64,000 nucleotides of DNA from contig NC_091666.1 in NCBI RefSeq assembly GCF_042453785.1, forward strand, positions 25,688,501-25,752,500, given 5' to 3'. Shown one piece after another: positions 1 to 12,767 of the stretch (the first letter of the stretch is position 1; each line of letters starts with the position of its first letter). The translations under genes and the position numbers were made by a program. This DNA is from Malus domestica. Lineage: Eukaryota > Streptophyta > Magnoliopsida > Rosales > Rosaceae. A model generated the notes under the pieces. The model was not told where the DNA came from, did no database searches, and saw only the letters and a program-made list of their open reading frames with translations.

Positions 1-296
1 CCCTATGTGGTAAAGATCTTTGGTTTTTGGATCTTTATTTTTATTAAACCCTTGGATCTCGTCTATTTGGCTGTGTTCGGACAGGCGCTCGTGGCCAAAT
101 GTTACAATCGGCGAGGCGTCGGTTGGTTGGTGGCGAGGGTTTGTCCTAGAAGGGATGCTCGGCGGCAAGTGCCGCAGTAGAAGCCTAGATTTCTTTTGTT
201 GTATTTTATGGCTTGGGCCTTTACTGTTTGTTGGATCTATTGGGCTAGTTTGGCAGGTCATCTTTTGGGCTAGTTTACTAATATCCAAATCTAAAA

Positions 297-327
<31 letters not shown>

Positions 328-427
328 CCGAACCGGACCAAAACCAAACCGAAAAAAATCAAAACCGAAAAAAAACGAACCGAAAAAAATTAAAACCGAA
401 CCGTTTCTAACCGAACCCAGCCCTACT
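1..427. repeat. Right end of a hAT-like non-autonomous element (left end outside the window)
   Basis: A short (AAT)n run at about 296-325 is followed by an irregular array of ACCGAACC/AAAACCGA units that ends in AACCGAACCCAGCCCT near 423. Arrays of this kind next to a GGGCTGGGTTCGG terminus are typical of degenerate plant hAT-type elements. No known protein was recognised in the 93-codon open frame at 20-301. The left end and target duplication cannot be seen, so the class is inferred. A similar CCGAAC/GGTTCGG-rich patch lies at about 26107-26260. Confidence 0.45.
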
Positions 428-1262
428 TATCATTAGTTTTCCTAATATTTAGCTAGTTGAAAACATAATCAGTTTCCCAATATGGCAATAATCAAACCTT
501 ACTTTTATGGTGCAACCTAACAGCATCAGGATCATGTTCCAATACCTTAAAAACAAGAATTCGATTTGATTATGGGAGTAGTTCATCCTCTTCCGATTGA
601 TTCTCGCTCTTATTCTTGACTTTGCCCATTTTGACCTTGAAACTTCCGAGTAACATTTTCTTTAGAATAATGCTAATAATCACGTTATATAATTTATAAA
701 ATATAAATTAAACTGATGATTTTCCAAACATTATCAACTTTTTTAACTTAGTAATTCGGCAGACATCATGCCTTTATTGTTTTCCGTATTTTCTGAATTT
801 CGGTGCCAATAAAGTTAGCATTTTCTGTTTCGGTCTCCAAATTTCATTGATGTCATCCTGCCCTTTACCATAATCAGAGAAATTAGTCAAAATTCCAGCT
901 GTCCTCTTTTTCTTTCCTTTTTCCTGTTCTTTAATTTTTTTTTCTTCCTAATTTCTAATTTATATAAATATCTGCAAAAAATACATTGGGCGCTTTGTAT
1001 CTATATCCCGATATTTGCTCTACTGTCACAAGATTCCGCCAACTCCGTCAAATGTACTGACCTGAATGTGTTCCTATGTGGCAATTAGAAGACAGTGCAA
1101 ACATTCTCGGTTGCTTCACTTTGGCTAGATTCTGTTACCTCCGTCAAATGTACTGACGTAGATGAGTTTCCTACGTCGAAATTAGAATATTATTTTTTAT
1201 GGCTACGTTTTCCCGGTACCAATTTAATTTTTTTTTTTAAAGTAACAATTTAATGAGTACAA
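428..1262. other. Intergenic, AT-rich, no gene seen
   Basis: No open frame with recognisable protein similarity. Two short similar stretches near 1027-1065 and 1131-1180 (CCGTCAAATGTACTGAC) form a diverged direct repeat about 110 bp apart. A TATA-like stretch occurs near 960 but lies too far from the actin leader to be assigned. Confidence 0.5.
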
Positions 1263-1271
1263 GTAAAAATA

Positions 1272-1768
1272 GAGTAAATTATAGCAATAGTCCTCAACTT
1301 TAATCAAATTAGAACAATGGTCTATCAACTAAAAATTCATTACTAATAGCTCTTCAACTCATCAAAGTGTGTAGCTATGGTCCTTTTGGTCAACTTCGTC
1401 AGAATTTTGTCAAAATGAGTTATGTTGGAATAACTATTGTTATAATTGGAATACCTCAACTCATCAAAACATGTAGCTATAGTTATTTTCATCAACTTCG
1501 TCAGAATTTTGTCAAAATGAGTTATGTTGGAATGACCATTACCACAATTGGGTTAAAGTTAAGGGATCATTGCTCTAATTAGGTTAAAGTTGATAGATCA
1601 TTTCTCTAATTGAATTAAAGTTGAGAGATCAATGGTAATGGATTTTTAGTTGAGGGACCATAGTTGCACATTCTGATGAATTAGGAGATTAATAGTAATA
1701 AATTTTTAATTAAGGAATCATTGCTCTATTTAAGTTAAAATTAGAAGACCATTACTACAATTTTTTTT
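1272..1768. mobile_element. Mutator-like MITE, GAGTAAATT family, copy 1
   Basis: The element begins GAGTAAATTATAGCAATAG and is flanked by an exact 9-bp direct duplication GTAAAAATA (1263-1271 and 1769-1777), the size expected for Mutator-like elements. The interior is built of direct and inverted blocks of a 'tcctcaactttaat / ttaaagttgagagacca' motif, so the whole sequence folds back on itself. The right terminus has decayed to a T run. It is clearly related to 48075-48541 and lies just upstream of the actin leader exon. Confidence 0.8.
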
Positions 1769-1789
1769 GTAAAAATAAGCAAAATACAT

Positions 1790-1821
1790 TCTGGAAAGTT
1801 CGACAGTCCAGACTTTCCAGA
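1790..1821. promoter_or_regulatory. Perfect 10-bp inverted repeat upstream of the actin leader
   Basis: TCTGGAAAGT (1790-1799) and ACTTTCCAGA (1812-1821) are exact reverse complements separated by 12 bases. The repeat sits between the MITE and the likely first non-coding exon of actin. It could be a protein-binding dyad or chance; function is not shown. Confidence 0.4.
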
Positions 1822-1957
1822 GGTTGGCAGAAATTCCTTCAATTGTCTAATCGTAAAGCAGAATCAAACCGACCTTCATTTTTCCATCATTTCGTCTGGC
1901 CGGCCGCCCACCCAATCCTTTTAGCTGTCAGCTCAAATCCTCCTCGACTCCCCGAAG

Positions 1958-2987
1958 GTATGCGTGCTTCTTAAGCTCTTTGTCTCCCTCCTGCTACCAA
2001 GAAACCATTTTTTTCCGTTTCTCTTCAGTATATCTGCTATTTTCCCCTCTTGTGAATCGATTTCCAAGTTTTTGTAAGTTGAATTGTTTCTTTTTTTTTC
2101 TGTTCCTGCTTCCGATTTTACTGTTGTGAATTTAATTTGTTTAATCTTGTGTTGGTTGATTGATCTATCATCTCACAAGTTCACTGTGGATTGTTCTGGT
2201 GTTTTGTGAATTTGTTGAGTGATTGTTGCTGTTCATGTTAATTAGTCAATGACTGACTGAGACTGTGAGTGGCAAATTCTGACAGATTTTGTAGTGATTC
2301 AATCTGATTGGCATCTAAATTTTGATGGCATCAACCCATCACTAGCATTAAGCATGACAAATCTCATATTTTGGTTTAATCTGATCCAAAACCCCTTACT
2401 TGTTATCAATTGGTGACAAACATATTGTGTGTGTGTGTGTACTTGAAAGGAAAACCCGAAATGCTTGATACCAGTTTGAAGTGCGTGTAATTGATTCATC
2501 TGTGGTATGGGAATAAGAATCAGCCGTGTTATTTCTATATGTGATCGGTGCCTGACAAACCCTTTACAAAATAGTTAGGTAGCCTTCGGTTTTGGATGTA
2601 ATTCCTGGAAAGAATTAGAAATTATGCTTTATTGCTTTTTGCCTGTTTTGTTGATCTTCCGGTGAAATAGAGTATTACGTTTTATAAGCGGTGGATTTTC
2701 ACTTTTCACGCGTGTCTTCAATTACCGGTTGCCCAATGTTTAGTACTTAATCCAGGATTGTAATGGCTCACTGATATGACCTTTGTTTTGTTCAACTTGT
2801 GGCAATCTCCCATTAATCCATGCTTGTTAGTTAGGTTATAAGGTACACAATCCAACTTACAAGACCAAAACAGAGTTTTCTGATGTAAAAACCAAGAACT
2901 GATTCGTTCAATGAAGAAGTTACCATAATTGTATGCATTCTAGTATGTTTCTTAGGTTACTAACGGATTTCCCTGATTCCTCTGCAG
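1958..2987 (+). promoter_or_regulatory. Leader (5' UTR) intron of the actin gene
   Basis: A GAAG|GTATGC donor at 1958 and a TCTGCAG|C acceptor ending at 2987 bracket a T-rich, gene-free 1.03-kb stretch that ends 14 bases before the actin ATG. Plant actin genes characteristically carry a large intron immediately upstream of the start codon, and such introns often enhance expression. The splice sites are inferred from consensus only. Confidence 0.7.
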
Positions 2988-3001
2988 CATCACCATAAAG
3001 A

Positions 3002-5175
<2,174 letters not shown>

Positions 5176-5198
5176 ACATACGATCATATCGTCATCTT

Positions 5199-5233
5199 CC
5201 CCCCCCCCCCCCGCCCCCCCCCCCCCCCCCCCC
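5199..5233. repeat. Poly-C tract in the actin 3' UTR
   Basis: Thirty-five bases that are all C except a G at 5213, starting 24 bases after the actin stop codon. Homopolymers this long are unstable and hard to sequence, so the exact length may be wrong. Confidence 0.85.
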
Positions 5234-5235
5234 TC

Positions 5236-6375
5236 CTTGGATTTGTGTGGTTTCGGATTGTCAGATAGCGTTTATTGTGTGAGCTTGGGGTCCGTCATCT
5301 CTTTTGTCATCGCTTTTAGATTGCGTCACATATGATATAGTAAGAACGGTAGTTCTTAAGTCGGATCGGTATATGCAGTTGTGCTGTTTTGTACACATTG
5401 TTTATGTGGTTTTAAAGTTTGTTGAAATAGAATATTAGATACTAATTAAATAATTAATGATGTTGTTTTGGATTATTAATTTACATTATTATCTTCCTTT
5501 GTTGTTGGGAAATGAGGAAGTTGCTGGGGGAGGGGCAACAAAACTGCAAGAGTTGGCTGCATAAATTGCGTTTTGTTCTCCCCTAGCATTTGCATTGTCA
5601 CGGCATAACCACCGTGGCCTGCGTCCCCTAGCACTTGTATTGTGCTCACTAAGGCGGTCCCAAAAGTTCGGATTTCAGAAACGACGTTGCAAGTCCGTTT
5701 GTGTGTGTACATTTTCCCCCTCTATCGACGGAGGAGGGGGATTACGCGCTTGGGACCTTCCTCGGAATCCAAGTGCGTTCCGGAAAAGCGACATTTTCGG
5801 TTAGAAACGGCTGGAAGGAGAAACGTTATCAATCGATCTGATAAGTTATACAGTCACATACTCCGGACTTCTCATATTTTGCATCAGCACTCAGCAGTCG
5901 GCCAGTGTCCTAAAGGCCAGAGGCATTTTCGGTACACCCGTAAAAATTTGGACGGTTATTTCTACAGATGCAGGCTAAGGGGTAGAAAAAACGCAAGGGT
6001 TTCCATATATGCTGGTTTTAATTGATGTATTACTTTATTTGCTGGCTGTTTTATGGGAATTGATTTTCGCGTTCTCATTTCTTTCTTGTGCATTTCTCTC
6101 TTTTTATTTTTGGGCTTGGATTGTCGCCTCGCCTATCAAAAGAGAATCAAACGTCAACAAGTAGTCAGCAGAGTGCAGAAGGTAAAAAACGAGAGTGATT
6201 TCCGATCTAGCTAAGATGGTAATTAAGGAATCAGGCTTGGTAACTTTTGCCTAATACCAGATTAAATTAAGTGTACGGCACCATTTAAAAAAAACTGGAT
6301 AAAAACTTCAACTCTTGAACTAGTTGCATTTTCCATACATGTATACATTGGCCAAACTCAGTAAGAACAAAGCCG
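5236..6375. other. Actin 3' flank and intergenic spacer, no gene recognised
   Basis: The first few hundred bases are probably actin 3' UTR. An open stretch of 127 codons at 5642-6025 has no motif I recognise, so it is not called as a gene. The last part (about 6240-6375) is probably the 3' UTR of the RING gene on the other strand. Confidence 0.5.
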
Positions 6376-7026
6376 CTACGGGCCGCTTTCCGGCATAGGA
6401 TTTTGTTCGGAACTATGCTCCCTGGCGGGTTGCGGAGGTGGTGGTGACTGAGACGGAGACTGAGGAAGGCACGTGCGTCGGCACGTGGGACAAGAGGAGT
6501 GAGAAGACAACCATTCCTGAATACACTGAGCATGAAAACCATGTTTACACCTGCCTATCACTCTAATCCCTTCCCCCTCCACAAACTCCGACAAGCAAAT
6601 GGCGCACTCCGCCTCCACCCCTGCCAGCTTCGCCTTCATCTCTGCCGTGTAAATCACCGCCGGAGCCGCCTCTAAGCACTTAGCCGCTGCCACATTGCTC
6701 TTCTGCTGAACATCAACCAACGCCTGTTGTCTCTGAGGAGCACTGTTGTTCTGACGATCGGAAGGGTTGGTGCTGCCACCGCGGACGAAGCAGCGGATGG
6801 CGGCATTAAGACCCAACGCGCAAATGAGAGCGCAAAGGAGGACGATGATGATCATGGCGGCGTTGGCCTCGAATTCTTTTGAGCCGGAGTAAGGCCACCA
6901 GCGGCAGGCGTGGGAGCCGCATGTCGTTGGCCCTGCTGGAGGTGAAGGAAGTGGCGGAGAAAGGTGGATGAGGTTAACATCAGCTACTTCCACAGCTGAC
7001 AGCCCCACTGTTGGCGGTGGTCTCAT
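6376..7026 (-). CDS. ATL-type RING-H2 finger E3 ubiquitin ligase
   Basis: Membrane-anchored E3 ubiquitin ligase that would bring a ubiquitin-loaded E2 to its substrate. The 216-residue single-exon protein has a hydrophobic anchor at about residues 55-81, a basic stretch after it, and a RING-H2 domain at 141-184. The zinc ligands are visible: C141 and C144 (CAIC), C160, H162, H165 and C168 (CKHGFHAQC), then C179 and C182 (CPTC). The tryptophan after C168 and the proline before the last cysteine are the usual E2-contact residues. Lack of introns and one N-terminal membrane segment fit the ATL family (ATL8/ATL80-like group). The GLD motif usual in ATLs is weak here (KAKLAGVEAECAICL). The N-terminus is unusually proline-rich. 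A TATA box and a GA-repeat leader precede it on the minus strand. The substrate is unknown. Confidence 0.92.
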   Translation of the reverse strand: MRPPPTVGLSAVEVADVNLIHLSPPLPSPPAGPTTCGSHACRWWPYSGSKEFEANAAMIIIVLLCALICALGLNAAIRCFVRGGSTNPSDRQNNSAPQRQQALVDVQQKSNVAAAKCLEAAPAVIYTAEMKAKLAGVEAECAICLSEFVEGEGIRVIGRCKHGFHAQCIQEWLSSHSSCPTCRRTCLPQSPSQSPPPPQPAREHSSEQNPMPESGP

Positions 7027-7180
7027 TTATGTATGCTCTTTTAATTAGTAATTCTCTGCTGCTGCTGATGATCTCTCAGCTCTTTTCTGAAGTTTGCAGA
7101 AAGGTAGAATGTTTTATATTCTGGCTTTTTAGTTTTCTAGAGAGAGAGAGAGAGATTGCGTGAGAGTGGAGATTAGGAAG

Positions 7181-7188
7181 ATTTATAG
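7181..7188 (-). promoter_or_regulatory. Probable TATA box of the ATL gene
   Basis: Read on the minus strand this is CTATAAAT, about 155 bp upstream of the ATG at 7026. A GA/CT microsatellite (7140-7155) lies between it and the start codon and would be in the 5' UTR. Confidence 0.5.
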
Positions 7189-7359
7189 GTGTTAGGGCAG
7201 GGAAGGGAAGCAAGAAATGCATACGTGTAATTTGGGTTTCACATTAGAGGAATGGTTGCAGACCAAATTTTTACACCGTATTTGCAAATTATATGATGTA
7301 TCATAAATAAAAAATAAGTATATTAATTAATATTTAGTAATAATTTAATTATCAACAAT

Positions 7360-7525
7360 AACAAGCCATTTAGTACTACGTTTTAGTGGTATTGCTCTTT
7401 ACTTCTAAGTATGAATTTTTAGGTTCAATTCTCGTCAAAAGTAAATTTGAATCATATTATTATAAGTCGTTCATTGTGAGGTTTAGTTCACTCATCCATT
7501 CTAAATAACATCGTTTGTTAAAAAA
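7360..7525 (+). repeat. tRNA-type SINE remnant
   Basis: Contains TTTTAGTGGTATTGCTC, resembling a pol III A box, and AGGTTCAATTCTCG, resembling a B box, about 30 bp apart. The tail reads AATAACATCGTTTGTTAAAAAAA. The stretch from the B box to the tail is shared with 60440-60600. Target duplications were not resolved. Other small AT-rich MITE remnants flank it (7260-7350, 7530-7570). Confidence 0.5.
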
Positions 7526-7569
7526 ATTCCATATTATTATATAATTTATAAAATATAATTAAATTAATC

Positions 7570-8430
7570 GTCTCGCTGGCATTATCTTTTACGTTATTAT
7601 ATTTGGCCTGGGTGAGAAATATTTGTCATTATTTGGAATACTTGACATGTGTGGGGTACTGAGAATCACTACCTATCTTCTTCTGGGAGCTTCCACACTC
7701 TATTAACCTACACAAATTAGTTAAGAAACAAAAACAAGGTGGAAATGGAATAAACTGTAAATTCGTATTGGATGAGAGAATTCGAACTCGAATACAAAAA
7801 GGTTGCTAGACTAATTTGATCAATCGACGTAACTTATAAGATGTATATTCTTACATTTTAGCTTCGACCTTTTCACAAACACAAAAATCTTAATTTGAGT
7901 TAATAAGCTTAAGAGATTTCACATATTCAACATACTATTTTTCAAGCTTTATAGCCAATGAAGATATATTTTTTTCTTCAACAGTGCGTGACACTGAATG
8001 ATGTGGTTGTGGAAATTACATTTAACAGCTAAAACAACCATAGCAGTGAGTGTTACGTAGCATTGAAGTCATACCCGTTGTAACTTTTAATATACTTAGT
8101 GTGTTTATCTTTACTTGGTTGTTGACATATTACTTGTGAGAATATTACACAAATTAAGCTAACAATATGCTTTGTGTTACATAATTCTTTAATTTAATTA
8201 CACTTTGCGACTGGTTAGAAGGAAAGGAATGATTCTTTTTCCAAATACATGGAATTGGTCAATTCTTAGTTCCCACGCATTTTTGGTTTACTTACAACCT
8301 TGCGGATAGCTGACGCGCGAGTAACATGAGTTCCATCTGAAAATTACAACACCATGAAAAATTAAGAAAAATGAGAAATTGGTGGGAGCTGAATTTATTA
8401 TCTAGCTTTTAAATGTGGTTTGAAGTGTTG
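7570..8430. other. Intergenic, no gene seen
   Basis: AT-rich sequence without a supported coding region. Confidence 0.5.
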
Positions 8431-8435
8431 AAGAA

Positions 8436-8804
8436 GGCTTTTTATTCAAACTGGTTTCTAAGATTAACATAATTCTTTATTTTGGTTTTGAGATTTAAAA
8501 TCGATAGAAGTGGTTCCAAAGTTTGTTCATTGTTAATTATTTTTGTCTTTACGTGAAAAATCTTTGTTAAATAAGGACTAAAATGATAAAAATATCCTCA
8601 ATTTTTGTCAAATCATTTTGCCCATTGTTGATTAAATTCAGAGTATTTTTGTCATTTTGTTCCTTATTTAACAGAGATTTTTTACGGAATAACCAAAATA
8701 ATTGACAGTGAACAAACTCAAAGACCACTTCTATCGATTTCAAAACTCAAGGACCAAAGTGATGAGTTACGTCAATCTCAAAGACCATTTTAACTAAAAA
8801 ACCT
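8436..8804. mobile_element. Foldback MITE with long (~80 bp) inverted ends
   Basis: The left arm (GGCTTTTTATTCAAACTGG, then GATTAACATAATTC and ATCGATAGAAGTGGT) is mirrored by the right arm (GACCACTTCTATCGAT, then CAATCTCAAAGACCATTTT and AACTAAAAAACC). The flanks share TTGAAGA (8428-8434 and 8806-8812), compatible with an eroded 9-bp duplication. A shorter relative is at 41521-41669. No coding capacity. Confidence 0.7.
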
Positions 8805-8829
8805 CTTGAAGATGAACAATATATTTTTG

Positions 8830-9610
8830 AAATAAGGATTGATGGGGGTTTGTAATTACTATTATTGATTCAAGTGAATATTCTAAATTTCTAATCTAAT
8901 TTGCACTACCAAAAAGAGAATTCAAACTTGAGTACAAAAGTAAAAACACTCATTTAGGTTTAGCTAACTTAACTACACTCAAATATATGTTTAGAATTCG
9001 ATCCCTTATTGTGGAAGGGGAGAATTTGATCTTTGATTGAATAAAATGTTTGATCTTGTATAAAGAAAAGGGGTCGAATTCTACACACATTCCTTTTTTA
9101 CGTTTGGATTAAATAAATCAGAGAATAATTAGAACAGGGAAATAAAGAGAGGTTGTAGGGAGAAATGATATACAAAAATACTTCCATCTTTTAATGTTTA
9201 GCTATATAATATGGCGAGAATATTTTTTGCTCAACATTTAAGTGATTATAATGCTCATCATTCGATTGATTACATTTAAATGGGTTTAAATTCTGAGATA
9301 TGTGTAGTGAATATGCATAAATCTTAAAATTTTAAACCCATCCAATATACTAAGTAAGGCAATGAGTACTATCACCACTTAAGAGTCGTCAGCAAAAATA
9401 CAGCCACTCATATGACCTACAAAAATCATAAATGGAGGTGACCTTTTGCAAACTATTCCTATTTCTGTGTAATATTGGGTGAACTTAGACAACGGTTTTA
9501 ACTTTATAATAAAGCATGAGAATTAGATGTGATGCCCTTATACTACAAATAGACGACATTTTCAAAAGTGAAAAAATCTTTTGGACTTTAATTAGTTTTT
9601 AGAAACGCCA
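8830..9610. other. Intergenic, no gene seen
   Basis: AT-rich, no supported coding region. A weak inverted similarity around 9270-9350 (ACATTTAAATGGGTTTAAATTCTGAG against CTTAAAATTTTAAACCCATC) suggests another decayed foldback element; a similar sequence occurs near 48965-49030. Confidence 0.45.
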
Positions 9611-9620
9611 TTGCAAATAG

Positions 9621-9758
9621 GGTGCTGCTATTCCACACACTAATTTTTATCTCGCACATTCTTCTTAGTTTTTAGCTGATGGACTCTATTTGATTGAAGA
9701 AAATTAATAGACAAAATTAATAAAAGTGTCGGAAGGTGAAATGAGTGTGTAAATTCTT
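9621..9758. mobile_element. hAT-like MITE, GGTGTGCTATCCACAC family, diverged copy
   Basis: Starts GGTGCTGCTATTCCACACAC. Flanked by GCAAATAG (9613-9620) and ACAAATAG (9759-9766), an 8-bp duplication with one mismatch. It is about 138 bp and related to the better preserved copies at 13888-14035 and 24172-24319. Confidence 0.6.
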
Positions 9759-9788
9759 ACAAATAGGGGGTTTATAGTTGATCGAAAT

Positions 9789-9924
9789 GTCAGGGAGACT
9801 AAATTTATAGACAAAATTTGCAAACTAAATAATGTCTCACCAATAGAAATAAGCACGTTTATCAACGCTTAACTAATAATCCAATTATCAACTTTTATGT
9901 TATTTAATTTACAAATTTAATCTC
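9789..9924. mobile_element. AT-rich MITE (GGGAGACTAAATTTATAG family)
   Basis: The left arm GGGAGACTAAATTTATAGAC is complemented by the right arm ACAAATTTAATCTCC. The interior, with AATAAGCACGTTTATCAACG, is matched by a diverged copy at about 35137-35300. The target duplication was not resolved. Confidence 0.55.
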
Positions 9925-10030
9925 CTTAACATACCCTTCTTAAAATGTGAAAAAAAAGAGAGGTTAACTTCAAGTGGATATACTTGAGGGAAATAGCGGT
10001 GTTGGAGTTGTGAGTGGAGCGAGAGAGTAA

Positions 10031-11167
10031 GGAGGTGTAGTCAATTTGGATTTCAGAGAATTTTAATAGACTTTTTTTTAAGTGACAGATTTCAAAGGAT
10101 TTTAATGTACTTACAATTCTATATGGATTTTGACAGATTTATATGGATTTATATTATAGATTATTATGGATTTGTATGGATTTTATTTGTAGATTTTGAT
10201 GGATTTGCATAGTCTTTTCTTTTCTTTTATCTTTATTAGATTGTTTTTATTTTTTTTTCAAATAAGAAAAGAAAAACCATTTTCTCCCTCCGTGCCCTAA
10301 AACATGATTCTGCAGCTGCTTCATTTTCAAGCCGGCCTGTCAACCCAATTCAAACTTTTTAATTGTCTTGTCCATTTTTTGTCTTCCTGAAGAATTATTG
10401 TTTTTTATTCAAATTCAATTCGGAGCATCGACGAGTGATTCAATTGAATTTTCAGGTGCAAATCAAATTCTTCTTCTTTGGGTTTGATTTTTTTACCAGT
10501 GGGTCGATGTGTTCTTACATTATAGATGGTTGGTTTTGAATTTTGGTCTTACTTTGCCGATTGGATTGGTAATCAAACTTCTAGGTTTGATTTGAAATGA
10601 TATATTTCCATAGCTCAAGTCAATCTGCAACTCTATTGACAAACCGACCACTTCCATGGCAGATTCAATGAGTTTAACTGACCCTTTACCAAATTGAGGC
10701 ATAAAAATATAAAGAACAATAGTGGAAAGGGTCAAAGGTGTGCGAGTGAGTATTGATTCAACAGTATATGGACCAGAGAAGTAATTCTCCTGCTGCTTAT
10801 GGCTAAGAAGTGAGGGCTGAAGAGAGACAATGGAACATAAGCTTGAAAGAAATCCCAGGGGTTGAGGTGGGATTGTATTTGGTGTTGGGTATAGTTCTCA
10901 AATCCAATGAAATCCAGCTCTTCATGAAATCCTACCAAATCTTTATTTTCTGAATACCCATAGATTTAGAATCATTCTAAAAATGTCTTTTAAAATCTCA
11001 CTTGACTACCTATGGATTTGGATGTATTTTTAAAATCTTCTTAAATCCTAATTTGACTACATCATGATTTCAAAGTCTTTTAAAATCTTTTTTCTAAAAT
11101 CCTAATTGACTACCCTCTAATTTTAAAGTCCATTAAAATCATGTCAAATCCTAATTTGACTACACCC
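10031..11167. mobile_element. 1.14-kb non-autonomous element, possibly PIF/Harbinger-like
   Basis: The left end GGAGGTGTAGTCAATTTGGA and the right end AATCCTAATTTGACTACACC are imperfect inverted repeats, and both flanks carry TAA (10028-10030 and 11168-11170). A 3-bp TAA duplication is the PIF/Harbinger signature. The subterminal regions repeat a 'gattttaatg/ggatttata' motif on the left and its complement on the right. Two small minus-strand open frames (10520-10735 and 10732-10938) match no family I know, and no transposase was recognised. Confidence 0.6.
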
Positions 11168-11436
11168 TAAGTGTTATTTAAGATCTTATTTCTCATCATA
11201 ATAAAGCAAACAATATAAGTAAATTAAATAATGAGTGTCACGAGTCATGACCTCACAAAATCCTAATACGTATCCAGATGAACAAGGTTAAACTTAGTTT
11301 TCTCAATTTTATATTGCTTTCTCTTATATTAGCAAAGAGCACCATTAGGACTCAAAATATTTTGTCGCAAACACTTCCTTCTCCTTCACATTTTTTTTTA
11401 TTAAACTAAAGCTAACCTTTTCTATATATTTATATA

Positions 11437-11607
11437 GAGAAATGCTAAGGAAAATCTCTTAAAGTGGGATTCTTCATAGACTTTGTACCACTTCACAGTT
11501 TAATGTTAATTATCATGTCAACATTATAAAATATTATACCAAAAACATAAAATGATAAAGAGTCCATAGAGGGTACCAATTTTGATATAAGCCCCTTATC
11601 ATTTCTC
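11437..11607. mobile_element. Mutator-like MITE with exact 9-bp TSD
   Basis: Starts GAGAAATGCTAAGG and ends CCTTATCATTTCTC, an inverted repeat with one mismatch. The flanks carry an exact 9-bp duplication ATTTATATA (11428-11436 and 11608-11616). It is 171 bp with no coding content. Confidence 0.8.
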
Positions 11608-11619
11608 ATTTATATAAAC

Positions 11620-12760
11620 TAAACATAAGTAGAATTAATCAAATGATTTAAATTACATAGAACTTTGGTAGTTATCCACACTTGAATAATTAAATTAATT
11701 CCCAGCTGACCCCATTGAGCTTCATGCATATCCCAACTCATTTTCCTTCTAACTCAAGTCATCAATTTTAGGTTTGCTTTGTGTATGATGATACTACCAT
11801 GGTAATGATGTAATTAAGTTCCACATAGCCTCTTCCTCAACCGAGAAAATCTTGCGTGTCATCAGACTTATAATTATTTTTATCGGCATTATCTTATTAT
11901 ATACATCAAGTGAAATCATGTGATGAGAGATATAATGCGCATATATATATATACACACACGCTCGATAACAGACAATGAGATAGAGGATTAGAAAAATAA
12001 TTAAGAGTAATCATGATTATGATAAAGTGGAGCTGGTGGGTGTATCATCTATCATGTATGTATGAAATAAAATTACAGAAAAATCCATTACCTAAAAATT
12101 AGTTTGTGCTTCTGTAAACTAATCTGTGTGCTTTTTTCTGTTGCAGTGCGCCGTAGTTTTTCCTTTCTGAAAAAAGAAAAGCAAACAGCAGTAGTGGATA
12201 AGCTGATAAGGGCAGCAGCTTCAGCTTGTCTCCAAATAGAAACAACCGGAGTATCTGTTTCTGGTGTTATTAGGGCACAGAGAGATGGCTCCATATAATT
12301 TTCAAGAGACGTCCACGTTTCTGTAGCCGCGTTTCCATCTTTGATTCCTTGGCTGCTGCTAGGTATTCAAAAGATTAGACGTCACTTAAGTTGTGAAGGC
12401 AACATCTATTATATTATACTTGGCTGCTGCTAGGTATTCAAAAGCTTTCAAATGACATTGCAACAAGAGACCACCAGGTAATTGCGTGTCTGGGTGGTTT
12501 TTGACTTCTGATGCATGTGATGTGAGTCATCTATCATTTTTGCTAACATCAGTTGTTTACACATGTGCGTAAGTTTTGACTGTTGATACATATATGTTCT
12601 TAGTTTGTCCAGTCACTATGCCAAATCAAGCATGCAGTTAGCTTGCGCAAATCGGCTAGGGACTAGTGGGAGAAGTATGATCGTTGATGCATTAGTTTTA
12701 AATTTCACATGCTTTAATCAAGAATCTATAACACGTGTGCATATGCAACTAACCATAACA
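11620..12760. other. Intergenic, no gene seen
   Basis: AT-rich. A short direct repeat of TTGGCTGCTGCTAGGTATTC occurs at about 12349 and 12420. Open frames near 12100-12300 overlap on both strands and match nothing I know. Confidence 0.45.
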
Positions 12761-12767
12761 TACTTCG

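Noticed and set aside
20..301. 93-codon open frame at the left edge
   Set aside because: No family features; lies in what looks like the interior of a decayed transposable element.
5595..6025. Overlapping plus-strand frames between actin and the RING gene, with a cysteine-containing stretch (CPKGQRHFRY)
   Set aside because: No recognised domain, no partner exon, and odd composition; could not be supported as a gene.
12088..12298. Overlapping open frames on both strands
   Set aside because: Mutual shadows with no protein similarity that I can recognise.
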